Assembly (NCBI RefSeq): GCF_009828025.1
Contig: NZ_WTYA01000013.1
Coordinates: 1-64,000 of the forward strand
From: Qipengyuania algicida
Lineage (GTDB): Bacteria; Pseudomonadota; Alphaproteobacteria; Sphingomonadales; Sphingomonadaceae
Reading direction: 5' to 3'
Length of the DNA stretch: 64,000 nucleotides
In this document: piece by piece, positions 16,236 to 24,296 of the stretch
Position numbering within the stretch: the stretch's first letter is position 1
Layout: each line of letters starts with the position of its first letter
Notes under the pieces: model-generated
What the model saw: only the letters and a program-made list of their open reading frames with translations
What the model was told of the DNA's origin: nothing
Databases searched by the model: none
Position numbers and translations under genes: made by a program

Positions 16236-17035
16236 TATTTGTCCTCCGCACGCGAGGCCAGCGCGGTCGGCCCGCGTTCCTCTTTTTCAGGCCTCAGCGG
16301 CCCCGCTTCGATCAGCACCGCCCGGTCCTTGCCAGACCTCAGAACAATTTGCTTGGGCACGCCATTCACGACGATCGTATTACCCCGCACAGTGTAATTG
16401 ACAGGACCTTCCATGCCCTTGTCATTGGTGACGAGGATTGCAGGAACCGGCTGGTCAGATGGCCAGGTCAGAAAAGTCGATTCGCCATCATCGAACACAT
16501 TCTTGGGCAGCAGCGACTTGTCCCCACTTTTGGTCCAGGCGAAGTTGAGCTTGGCCGGGTCCAGTACGGCCAGATCATCCTGTGCGGCGGCCCGCTCGGT
16601 CGGCGTCGTCTGGTTTGCCATCTGCGGGTCCCCGTTGGGCCGCTTCGGCAGGTCCGTGTAGGAGAAGCTCATCACATAAACCGGCGTTGCGCGTGGGCTG
16701 GCGACCAGATCGAACAGATAGGTCCGCTTGTTGGTGACGACCGTCATATTGGTTGCAGCATGCGCCTGAAGCGGTTTTACGAAGAGCAGGTTGGCACCCT
16801 TGTTCGGCGTCACTTGCCAAGCCGAGGAGTCGCCGATCGCGACATTCTCTATCGATTCATCGGGCGCGAAACGGATCGTCGCCTGAACCTTGGTTCGTCC
16901 GTCGAGGCGATACACCTGATTGGCATTGTATGGTAGCTTGATGAGCCGCGCATCTGCGGCCCCAGCGGTGCCAGGCAGGACGAGTTGCGCGGTCGCAAAG
17001 GCAAGAGCCAGCGCAGTGGCGCCAGAGCGGATCAT
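16235..17035 (-). CDS. virB9: VirB9/TrbG-type outer-core protein
   Basis: Periplasmic component of the type IV outer-membrane core complex, 266 residues with a signal peptide (ends near PGTAGAADA). Family segments visible are YNANQVYRLDGRTKVQATI, EDESIENVAIGDSSAWQV-like and ANLLFVKPLQAHAATNMTVV. In the C-terminal half these are FDDGESTFLTWP and YTVRGNTIVVNGVP. Normally VirB7, a small lipoprotein, anchors it; no such gene is present in this operon. It overlaps virB6 by ATGA and virB10 by one base. The C-terminal 25 residues are charged and extra. Confidence 0.92.
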   Translation of the reverse strand: MIRSGATALALAFATAQLVLPGTAGAADARLIKLPYNANQVYRLDGRTKVQATIRFAPDESIENVAIGDSSAWQVTPNKGANLLFVKPLQAHAATNMTVVTNKRTYLFDLVASPRATPVYVMSFSYTDLPKRPNGDPQMANQTTPTERAAAQDDLAVLDPAKLNFAWTKSGDKSLLPKNVFDDGESTFLTWPSDQPVPAILVTNDKGMEGPVNYTVRGNTIVVNGVPKQIVLRSGKDRAVLIEAGPLRPEKEERGPTALASRAEDK

Positions 17036-18207
17036 TTCAATTTCTCCGTGGATCGGGTGGCAACGGGACGAAAGCGGCTGCCGACGCCATTAACGCGCGA
17101 TGGCGCGGTCATGGCAGGCTCCGCATGGCCCGAGAAGGAAGAGCTGGGCGAAACGGCTGCGCGGCGCCCCGGTGCAGAATTTCCGCCCGACAGATCGTTG
17201 GCCGCCATGGCCACCGGCTGGGCGGAAATATCGATGCGCCGCGCCGCGGCCAGGCTTTCGCTGGTCGATTGGGCCTGCGCGATGGGAGCCGGAGGCGGCA
17301 AGAGCGCCGCCACAGGAGCCGCTGCACGTCCGCCGGAATCTCGATCGCGCGCATTCCCGGTGAGACCGAACACAGTCCAGCCGCCGACCATTGTTCCGGC
17401 AACTTTCATCACCAGCACCATCAGCGCGAGATCGACTGCGCCGATCATGAAAAATCCCATGGCGGCCTGCGGATCGAGATTACCTCCGCCAGCGCCGACC
17501 AATGCCGCAAGGATCGGGACGGCCAGCTCGAGCATGACGCTGCCGCCCAGTACGGCGAACAGCGGAGCCAAGGCCAGCATGGTGACGCCCTTGACCCACC
17601 CCGCGAACAGCCCGCGCGTGCTCGAGAACAGCGCCAGCACCACGAAGACCGGCCCCAGCGCGATCAGCACGGCCATGGCGATGCGCGTCGTTACCAGAAT
17701 GCCGACAGTCCCGAGCAGGAAGAGCATCGCCCCAAGCCACATCATCCCTTCAGGCGAAAATGCGGTAACGTTCTTAGTGTTCTTGGTCGCTTCCTGGATG
17801 GCTTGAAAAACGATATCGATCTTCTGCGCGAAAGTGATCGTGGCCGATCCCTTGTCCCCGGTCAGCACGCTGGCCAGCCAATCCGGTGCACCGATCGCAA
17901 GGTTCCAGACGACACTCTGATACGCGACCCAGCTTGTGGCAAAGGTCAGCACCAGCCCCACGGTTATCATCCGCGGGGTGAGCGAGCGCACGCCCAGCGA
18001 AGAACGCCCGGTCAGCAACTGGATCGCAAAAAACGCTACATACAGCGTCAGCAGGATCGTAAGGACCGTCGCCATCGATCCGCCCGGCGCGAACAAGCGG
18101 CCGAAAGCCTCGCCGGTCACATTGCCCGCAACGCAGTCGACCGCCTGCAGGGCAGAAGCGATCCCCATCCCTGCACCATCAGTCATCTGTTGGCAGGTCG
18201 CGCTCAT
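17032..18207 (-). CDS. virB6: VirB6/TrbL-type polytopic membrane protein
   Basis: Inner-membrane channel component of about 391 residues with six or more hydrophobic segments. These include a TVLTILLTLYVAFFAIQLLT helix, GLVLTFATSWVAYQSVVWNL, GTVGILVTTRIAMAVLIALG-PVFVVLALF and LALMVLVMKVAGTMV. This matches the TrbL/VirB6 family pattern including the GPVFV/W turn. A 110-residue Ala/Pro/Ser-rich cytoplasmic or periplasmic tail follows. The start at 18207 forms an ATGA overlap with the virB4 stop. Its stop overlaps virB9 in the same way, leaving no room for the virB8 gene that commonly sits here. Confidence 0.88.
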   Translation of the reverse strand: MSATCQQMTDGAGMGIASALQAVDCVAGNVTGEAFGRLFAPGGSMATVLTILLTLYVAFFAIQLLTGRSSLGVRSLTPRMITVGLVLTFATSWVAYQSVVWNLAIGAPDWLASVLTGDKGSATITFAQKIDIVFQAIQEATKNTKNVTAFSPEGMMWLGAMLFLLGTVGILVTTRIAMAVLIALGPVFVVLALFSSTRGLFAGWVKGVTMLALAPLFAVLGGSVMLELAVPILAALVGAGGGNLDPQAAMGFFMIGAVDLALMVLVMKVAGTMVGGWTVFGLTGNARDRDSGGRAAAPVAALLPPPAPIAQAQSTSESLAAARRIDISAQPVAMAANDLSGGNSAPGRRAAVSPSSSFSGHAEPAMTAPSRVNGVGSRFRPVATRSTEKLK

Positions 18208-20627
18208 TCGGCCGCCAGCCTTTCGTTGTAATCCATCAGGATTTCGTTTGAGCCACCCGGCCAAGGGCACCCGGTGAGTGAGGGATACCAGTCGGCCGGA
18301 TCTTCACCAACCGCCTCGCGCAGAAGATCCAGCCGCCTCACCGCACTTTCGCGACCCGAGAGGATCGTCAGAACTTCGGGCGCACCCGACAGATCGAGCC
18401 GTACCACCACGCTCGCATCGTGCTGGCGCACAAGGAAGCAACGACTGTGTGCAGGCAGGGTACGGATCAGCGCCAGTTCGTGACTGGTGAGGCCAAATCC
18501 ATCGCAATAATCCTCTGCCCGGGCACGGCTGTTGGGCATGAAGATCATCGTTGCGGTCTGTTCGACCAGCGCAGTCGAAATGCGGCTTTCGAGCGCATCG
18601 CGCGCCGATTGCGTGGCAAAACCGACCAGCGCGTTGCGCTTTCTCAGCGTCTTGAGCCAGTCGCGAATACGCGCGGCGAATACTTCGTCGTCGAGCGCTT
18701 TCCAGCCCTCGTCGATCAGGATCATCGCGGGCTTGCCATCGAGCCGTTCGTCGACACGATGGAACAGATACATCATCACCGGCGTGCGCAGGCGCGGGTT
18801 CTCGAGCAGCGCGGTCATGTCGAAACCCAGGACGCGGGTGCTCATATCGAGCCGGTCGGCCTCGTTGTCGAACAGCCAGGCGTGCTCACCAATCCCGATC
18901 CATGCCGACAGACGATCGGCAAGGTCACCCGGTTGCGGCCGGCGGCTGCCGGAAAGCAACTCGCGGAAATTGCCCAACCGCCTCAGCGTCGGATCGTTGC
19001 CGTAAGCTGCATCGACCGCATGGGCGATGGTCGCCAGTTCTTCCGGCCCTTCGGCCTTGAGCAAGACACCGAGCCAGTCGCGCAGAAACGCTCGATTTAT
19101 GGGGGTGTCGGGCAAGGCCAGCGGGTTGAAACCAGTCGGCTCGCCCGCGGAGATGCGGTCATACCGGCCACCGATCCCGCGAATGAACAGTTCGGCCCCG
19201 CGATCCTTGTCAAACAGCACCGTGCGCGGGGCGAATTTCTGGGCCTGCGCGGCAAGAAAGTTCATCACCACGGTCTTGCCCGAGCCCGATGGGCCGATGA
19301 CCGAGAAATTGCCAAGGTCGCCATTGTGGAAGTTGAAGAAGAACGGGGTCGCGCTGGTGGTTTCCAGCAGTGTCACCGCATCGCCCCAATGGTTGTTCTC
19401 CGCCGTTCCCAGCGCAAAACCATGCAGACTCCCGAAACTCGCCATATTGGCGCTGGAGATCAGGGCGCGACGAACGATATAGTTCTCGTTGCCGGGGAAT
19501 TGGCCCCAGAAGGCGGGTTCGAGATTGATATCCTCGCGCACCGCGATCGCGCCCGTATCCGCAAGCGCCGCAGCACAAGCGGCGGTCGCGTCGTCGAGCC
19601 GCCCGAGATCGCGCGCGCGAACGGTAACGGTCAGATGGTGATCGCCGAATCCGACCGCGCCATTGCCCAGCGCATCGCGCGCCGACAGCATATCCGCACG
19701 CTCGGCAGCGGCTTCCTCATCAGCCGATTTCAGGCGTCGCAACGCCAGATCCATTCGCTCGCGCGCGGTCTGGCGCTCGGTCGGTGCATAGCTTTCGCTC
19801 ACCACCATCTCGCACGGCAGGCGCAGCAGCGGATCGAGCAGGCCGGGGCTGGTCGCCTCGGGATAATCCTTGAGGCCAAGGATCGAACAGAAATCGGGCG
19901 CGCCTGAGCCCCGCTGCTCGATCGCATCGAGACCGAAGGAAACCCGGCGATAGGGCAGCATCATGCCGATATCGACATCGCTGGTCGGCTTGCGCACCGG
20001 GCGCATCTCGCCATTGTAGAGTGCGCTCAGAAGTTCGAGCATCTCGTTGTTGGTGTGCCCTTGCGGGCTGACATAGTCGCCCAGCATCTGCGCGCCATAG
20101 GCCGACAGCGAGGCCAAAAGGCCCGTTGCCGCAGCCTTCAATGAGCGCAAGTCCTTGGGATCGGCGACCATTGTGCTCTCGCGACGACCGCGCGCTTTCT
20201 TCTGGAAACGCTCGACCAATCCCGCCTTGCCGCGGGCGGGACGGCGGATGAGGGTGATGAACTGGTCGTTGATGAACAGCGCACCCGAACCCAGTCGCTC
20301 GCGCCAGCGCGCATCGATGTGGCGGCTCAGGGGATCGGGGAACTGTGCATCCAGATCGACCTCGACCCGGCGACGAATGACGTGATGATAGAGCACGAAG
20401 CGCGCATCCAACGTCGAGCGCAGCATGATCTCGCGCGTAGCCGCATGAGAGTTCAGCGCTTCGCTGTCCTCAGTTTCGAACAGCAGGCCGGGCACCTGCA
20501 AGGCCGTCATCACGCTGCCATCGCGCAGCATGACTGTGCTCTCATCGATCAATCGGGCGTAGGGCAGCCGGTCACCGGCGCGCGATTCCTTCGCGCCCCA
20601 GGCCGCTGCTCCGATCCACTTGCCCAT
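18204..20627 (-). CDS. virB4: VirB4/TrbE-type ATPase
   Basis: Large ATPase (807 residues) that energises assembly and pilin handling in type IV secretion. The N-terminal CagE/TrbE domain is followed by Walker A GPSGSGKTVVMNF (about residue 440), then PTGFNPLALPDTPINRAFL. Walker B is PAMILIDEGWKAL, and GFATQSARDALESRISTALV is the sensor-like motif near the C-terminus. All nucleotide-binding residues look intact. It starts 25 bases after virB3. The absence of internal breaks argues that the operon is under selection. Confidence 0.95.
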   Translation of the reverse strand: MGKWIGAAAWGAKESRAGDRLPYARLIDESTVMLRDGSVMTALQVPGLLFETEDSEALNSHAATREIMLRSTLDARFVLYHHVIRRRVEVDLDAQFPDPLSRHIDARWRERLGSGALFINDQFITLIRRPARGKAGLVERFQKKARGRRESTMVADPKDLRSLKAAATGLLASLSAYGAQMLGDYVSPQGHTNNEMLELLSALYNGEMRPVRKPTSDVDIGMMLPYRRVSFGLDAIEQRGSGAPDFCSILGLKDYPEATSPGLLDPLLRLPCEMVVSESYAPTERQTARERMDLALRRLKSADEEAAAERADMLSARDALGNGAVGFGDHHLTVTVRARDLGRLDDATAACAAALADTGAIAVREDINLEPAFWGQFPGNENYIVRRALISSANMASFGSLHGFALGTAENNHWGDAVTLLETTSATPFFFNFHNGDLGNFSVIGPSGSGKTVVMNFLAAQAQKFAPRTVLFDKDRGAELFIRGIGGRYDRISAGEPTGFNPLALPDTPINRAFLRDWLGVLLKAEGPEELATIAHAVDAAYGNDPTLRRLGNFRELLSGSRRPQPGDLADRLSAWIGIGEHAWLFDNEADRLDMSTRVLGFDMTALLENPRLRTPVMMYLFHRVDERLDGKPAMILIDEGWKALDDEVFAARIRDWLKTLRKRNALVGFATQSARDALESRISTALVEQTATMIFMPNSRARAEDYCDGFGLTSHELALIRTLPAHSRCFLVRQHDASVVVRLDLSGAPEVLTILSGRESAVRRLDLLREAVGEDPADWYPSLTGCPWPGGSNEILMDYNERLAAE

Positions 20628-20652
20628 AGCTAATCCGTCCTTTGCCTGACCG

Positions 20653-20937
20653 TCAGGCCGTGTAACTGTTGCAGCCCCAGCGCTTGTAATTCTTCACGCG
20701 CGGGCATTTGGAGACCTTGGTAATCCACAGGTCGAAAATACGCGGCTCCCGCAGGCAGGCGAAATAGCCGATGCCATGGATCACGAGCGCCGTCGGCAGA
20801 GCCCAGAAACTTCCCGTAATCAGAAACAGCTCGGTCGTGACCATGCCGTTGATGATGAAGAAATTGTACGTGACCCCGGCGAACATCTGCGGCCGGGTGA
20901 GAGCGCGGTGGACACGGTGACGGGCGAGCGGCGTCAT
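20653..20937 (-). CDS. virB3: VirB3-type inner-membrane protein
   Basis: A 94-residue protein with the VirB3 layout. A basic N-terminus with the HRALTRPQMFAGV motif precedes two adjacent hydrophobic segments (FFIINGMVTTELFLI and ALPTALVIHGIGYFA), then DLWITKVSKCP. VirB3 partners VirB4 at the inner membrane. Position between virB2 and virB4 supports the call. The C-terminus contains several cysteines and basic residues. Confidence 0.88.
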   Translation of the reverse strand: MTPLARHRVHRALTRPQMFAGVTYNFFIINGMVTTELFLITGSFWALPTALVIHGIGYFACLREPRIFDLWITKVSKCPRVKNYKRWGCNSYTA

Positions 20938-20946
20938 CGTCAGCCC

Positions 20947-21249
20947 TCAGACTCCGCCTGCGGCCTGCTGGATACCAGCAACGATCGAGGCGGCACCGAA
21001 CAGGATGAAAACGCCGATGATGACGGTCGCGCCGAAACGCCAGTTGAGCCGCCCGGTCAACATCATGAAGCCCACCGCAGCCACCGCCATCACCGCGACA
21101 GCCGTCGCCACATTGCCGAGCAATGTGCCCTGCAGCCAGCCCAGAGCCGCCACGATAGGGCCCGAACCAGCTGGATCGGCACCTTGCGCATAGGCAGCGG
21201 AAGAGAGGCTGAGCGCGATCGTGGCAATCGCTGGGCGGATAAAACGCAT
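20947..21249 (-). CDS. virB2: VirB2/TrbC-type pilin
   Basis: Pilin subunit of about 100 residues. It has a signal peptide (MRFIRPAIATIALSLSSAAY then AQG), and the mature part carries two hydrophobic helices joined by a basic turn (MMLTGRLNWRFGAT), as in VirB2 pilins. ATG 21249 is preceded by GGGAGT at good spacing. It lies 7 bases from the virB1 stop and 9 bases before virB3. Such pilins form the external pilus or adhesin; here the presence of a pilin with no relaxase suggests a role in secretion or surface contact. Confidence 0.88.
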   Translation of the reverse strand: MRFIRPAIATIALSLSSAAYAQGADPAGSGPIVAALGWLQGTLLGNVATAVAVMAVAAVGFMMLTGRLNWRFGATVIIGVFILFGAASIVAGIQQAAGGV

Positions 21250-21256
21250 GTGTATT

Positions 21257-21874
21257 CTACTCCCGGGAATGATCGGCAAGACGACCCATGATGGCCGCCA
21301 CGTAAATCTGTGTTTCTCTTATCGCGGGAACACCTCCCGCGCGCTCGACCCGGCCCGGCCCGGCGTTATAGGCCGCCAGCGCCTTTTCCAGGTCGCCGCC
21401 GAAACGATCGAGCTGCATCCTCAGATAGCGCGCCCCGCCCTCGAGGTTAGCATCGGGATCGTCCGGATTGACTCCCATCTGCTGCGCCGTACCCGGCATG
21501 AGTTGCGCAAGGCCACGCGCCCCGGCAGATGAAACCGCAGTCGGTCGCCAGCGGCTTTCCTGCCAGACCAGCGCCTCGATCAACGACGGGCTGAGGTCAT
21601 AGCGTGCCGCCAGCTGCGCAACCCTCGCGCGATATGCCTCGGGCACTTGCGCGGCATTGTCGGCGGGTGCGACGGCGGCGTCCGGCGTTTCGATATCGCC
21701 GGGAACCGAATGCGCATCGCTGCCGTTACCCAATGCAGCCACCGAAGATGGAGCGGCAGGCGTTACCCAATGAGCGCCCTGCCCGTCGATCTGCAGCACG
21801 TCCGCATGCGCAGGCATCGCGAGAAGCGCCAGTCCCGCAGCGGCAATAGCCCGCATACCATACGTCAGAATCAT
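21257..21874 (-). CDS. virB1: VirB1-type lytic transglycosylase
   Basis: Periplasmic SLT-fold transglycosylase, 205 residues with a signal peptide (ends near AMPAHADV). The catalytic Glu sits in ALVWQESRWRPTAVSS, followed by AGARGLAQLMPGTAQQMGV, EGGARYLRMQLDRFGGD and ALAAYNAGPGRVERAGG, the classic goose-type set. It opens peptidoglycan for channel assembly. It is first in the vir operon, which reads virB1-2-3-4-6-9-10-11 on the minus strand. An imperfect terminator-like hairpin separates it from the small gene upstream. Confidence 0.92.
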   Translation of the reverse strand: MILTYGMRAIAAAGLALLAMPAHADVLQIDGQGAHWVTPAAPSSVAALGNGSDAHSVPGDIETPDAAVAPADNAAQVPEAYRARVAQLAARYDLSPSLIEALVWQESRWRPTAVSSAGARGLAQLMPGTAQQMGVNPDDPDANLEGGARYLRMQLDRFGGDLEKALAAYNAGPGRVERAGGVPAIRETQIYVAAIMGRLADHSRE

Positions 21875-21964
21875 TCATGCCCTCCAGCCGCGGCAATGAC
21901 CCTTATAAATGACAGAGGGGTGACAATATGGTTAACATTGCCCTGCTATTTATCACAAGCGCCA

Positions 21965-22000
21965 AACGGCCCGTCGCTTGTTTTAAAGCGACGGGCCGTT
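21965..22000. terminator. 15-bp inverted repeat between small gene and virB1
   Basis: Perfect 15-bp arms AACGGCCCGTCGCTT around a 6-base loop. It lies downstream of the small minus-strand gene at 22031 and about 90 bases before virB1. No strong T-run follows on the minus strand, so it may be a partial terminator or attenuator controlling read-through into the vir operon. Confidence 0.55.
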
Positions 22001-22030
22001 GAAATTGCCACATGGCTGGCGCCGGAGTGG

Positions 22031-22372
22031 TCAGCGCAAGGCTATTTGTCCGCGTGGACCGAAATCACCGTGCTTGAGCATGACCAAGGCGCGTCGGGCC
22101 AGGCTGCGGGAATCGACCCAGTGGCCGGACGGGATCTGCAAATCGATCCATTCCCGATTGTCGCGCGCTGCGATGAACAGCTCGCGTGCGGCATTCATAT
22201 CGCCGAGCCGCGCAAGAGCAATTCCCCGATTGATCTGCTGAGCAGGGTCCCCCGCACGGACAACCAGCTCCTCCGAAAGCTGAGCTGTCGAAGCAGCATT
22301 ATTATTAGCGGCCTGCACTTCGTCAGTCGGCGAACTCGCGATCAGCGCGGCGGATACAAGAATTGCAAACAT
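22031..22372 (-). CDS. Small exported repeat-like protein (TPR-like)
   Basis: A 113-residue protein with a hydrophobic signal-like N-terminus (MFAILVSAALIASS). Its middle part, INRGIALARLGDMNAARELF, looks like one tetratricopeptide repeat, and the C-terminus resembles a second degenerate helix-turn-helix. ATG 22372 is chosen because GGGGAGG sits seven bases upstream, unlike the earlier ATG at 22405. It is co-directional with the vir operon but separated by a hairpin. Similar short TPR-like proteins occur widely in sphingomonads without known function. It diverges from the lipoprotein gene across the Pho-box-like region. Confidence 0.6.
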   Translation of the reverse strand: MFAILVSAALIASSPTDEVQAANNNAASTAQLSEELVVRAGDPAQQINRGIALARLGDMNAARELFIAARDNREWIDLQIPSGHWVDSRSLARRALVMLKHGDFGPRGQIALR

Positions 22373-22427
22373 GGTTCGATCCTCCCCGATCAAATTCTGC
22401 CTCAAATTCTATACCTGTTCGCCTCAA

Positions 22428-22533
22428 CTGCAACAAAAGTGCAACATTGTCATAAAAGTGTAATTTCACTTGGGCGGCGAGCCTTTCTGACCGCGTTGTC
22501 AAAGAACGGTAACACTCCGACAAAAACTGTAAC
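22428..22533 (+). promoter_or_regulatory. Array of Pho-box-like direct repeats
   Basis: Between two divergent genes lie paired 7-mers with 11-base periodicity. They are CTGCAAC-4-GTGCAAC (22428, 22439), TTGTCAT-4-GTGTAAT (22447, 22458), TTGTCAA-4-CGGTAAC (22496, 22507) and TCCGACA-4-CTGTAAC (22116 offset, i.e. 22516 and 22527). The alphaproteobacterial Pho box is two CTGTCAT-like 7-mers separated by 4 bases, so this region fits tandem PhoB sites. It could drive the lipoprotein gene to the right, and perhaps the small gene to the left. Confidence 0.6.
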
Positions 22534-22615
22534 GCAGCACTCGTAGCGAGCGATTCGCAGTGGCGCTGGCGGCGTCTCTGCCATCTTTCATCGGTTTATG
22601 AGGGGACCGTCGCTC

Positions 22616-24181
22616 GTGAAACATATCTACCGCTCGCTCGTCATTGGCTCCAGCGCACTAGTTCTCGCCAGCTGTGGAGGCGACCAGATCGTCTCGCCCG
22701 GCACCACCGGGGACATCATCATCAACAATCCTGCGCCTACGCCCACCCCCACCCCGACATCCAGTGGCGGAACGGGTGTCACGCCTGCTTCGGAGTGCCC
22801 GAATATCGCAGCGACATCGCAGCTTTCCAACCTGGGGACGATCACCGGCCCGACCGGCACCTATCTCATCTGCAATTTGCCCGACGTGATCGATGCCAGC
22901 ACCACACTGCCCTATATCAAGGGCGTGCTTTATTCGATGACGGGCCGTGTCGATGTCGGCACTGACCAGGGGCCGACCAGCACCGGCTACAACGTCGTGT
23001 TGACGATCAGCCCGGGTGCGATCCTGTATGGTGCCACCGGTCGCTCGTTCCTGGTGATCAATCGTGGCAACCAGATCATGGCCAATGGCACAGCTGATCG
23101 CCCGATCATCTTCACCAGCCTGCAGAACATCCAAGGCACGGCGACGGACGCAGATATCGGGCAGTGGGGCGGCGTTGTGCTGCTCGGCCGGGCACCGGTC
23201 GCAGACTGTTCTTCGGGCAACTACAATGTCGGCGGCAACGTCGACCAGAACGGCAACCCGTTCAATCAAGCGGACTGCCAGAAGAACCTCGAAGGAACGA
23301 ACGTAGCGACTCCTTTCGGTGGCACCGACTATGACGATGACTCGGGCGAGATGAGCTACTTCCAGATCCGTTATTCCGGTTTCAGCCTCGCTCCGGGCAA
23401 TGAACTTCAATCGCTTTCGGGCGGCGGCATCGGTCGCAACACCAAGATCAACCACTGGCAGAGCTTCAACAGTTCGGACGACGGCATGGAGTTCTGGGGC
23501 GGCGAAGTTCACATGGATCACGTTGCAGTGGTCGGCGCGGACGATGACAGCTTCGATTTCGACAGCGGTGTGCAAGCCTATATCCAGTATGCGCTCGGCG
23601 TGCAGCGGACCGCTGGCGGCGACAATATGATCGAGCTCGACTCGCCATCGTCCGAATATGCGGTGGAAGCACTGCCGCGCAGCAACTTCTACATGACCAA
23701 TTTCACCTTCATCAACCAGAGCACCGCCAGCGGCCAAGCCGTCCGCGCACGCGGCAACGCCAAGCTCTCACTCTCCAACGGGGAGATCGTCAGTGCCAAT
23801 CCCTGCATCCGCATCGATGGCGCGGGTACCCTGGCCGCCGATCCCGAGTTCAACTCGGTCGTCGGAAGTTGCAACGCGACCACGCCTTTCTCGGGCAGCG
23901 ACGGCGTAACCGCCGCAGACGTGCAGAACGCGTGGAATGCCGGTAGCAATAACCAGACCGGCTTCACTTTCACCCTGACGATGACCTATGTGAATGGCAG
24001 CAACGAAGACGGCGTGCCGGTCTATGATCCGACCGCGATTTCGAGCTTCTTCGAGCTTCCGGCTCACATTGGTTCGGCTTGGACGGGCAACACCAGCTGG
24101 ACCGATGGATGGACTTGCTCGTCGAGCACGCTCACTTTCGCCAACGCCAATTCGGCGTGTTCGACCCTGCCGGTATACTAA
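22616..24181 (+). CDS. Surface lipoprotein, beta-helix-like
   Basis: Lipoprotein of about 521 residues. A basic N-terminus, hydrophobic core and lipobox Leu-Ala-Ser-Cys are followed by a Pro/Thr spacer and a long Asn/Gly/Asp-rich body (IGQWGGVVLLGRAPVADC; FQIRYSGFSL; DDGMEFWGGEVHMDHV). The body looks like a right-handed beta-helix. The start is GTG 22616 with AGGGGA upstream, or ATG 22598 in the same frame. A TonB-dependent receptor gene follows and Pho-box-like repeats precede it. This recalls phosphate-starvation lipoproteins paired with TonB receptors in Caulobacter (ElpS-type), but homology was not checked. Confidence 0.7.
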   Translation: MKHIYRSLVIGSSALVLASCGGDQIVSPGTTGDIIINNPAPTPTPTPTSSGGTGVTPASECPNIAATSQLSNLGTITGPTGTYLICNLPDVIDASTTLPYIKGVLYSMTGRVDVGTDQGPTSTGYNVVLTISPGAILYGATGRSFLVINRGNQIMANGTADRPIIFTSLQNIQGTATDADIGQWGGVVLLGRAPVADCSSGNYNVGGNVDQNGNPFNQADCQKNLEGTNVATPFGGTDYDDDSGEMSYFQIRYSGFSLAPGNELQSLSGGGIGRNTKINHWQSFNSSDDGMEFWGGEVHMDHVAVVGADDDSFDFDSGVQAYIQYALGVQRTAGGDNMIELDSPSSEYAVEALPRSNFYMTNFTFINQSTASGQAVRARGNAKLSLSNGEIVSANPCIRIDGAGTLAADPEFNSVVGSCNATTPFSGSDGVTAADVQNAWNAGSNNQTGFTFTLTMTYVNGSNEDGVPVYDPTAISSFFELPAHIGSAWTGNTSWTDGWTCSSSTLTFANANSACSTLPVY

Positions 24182-24296
24182 TCGGCTGACCCGGCCGGAA
24201 CGTCGCGTCCCAATGGATGCGCACGCTCCGGCCGGTCGTTCATCGGGGCGCGTAGCCCCAGCACTTCATGGGACTTATTTGAGGGGGTCTCGAACA

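Noticed and set aside
18420..19907. Long plus-strand frame of about 495 codons
   Set aside because: It is antisense to virB4, has no domain, and is a GC-rich shadow.
23994..24296. N-terminal extension of the Pho-linked TonB receptor frame
   Set aside because: It overlaps the lipoprotein gene end, is basic and unlike a signal peptide; ATG 24297 with GAGGGGG starts a normal signal peptide.
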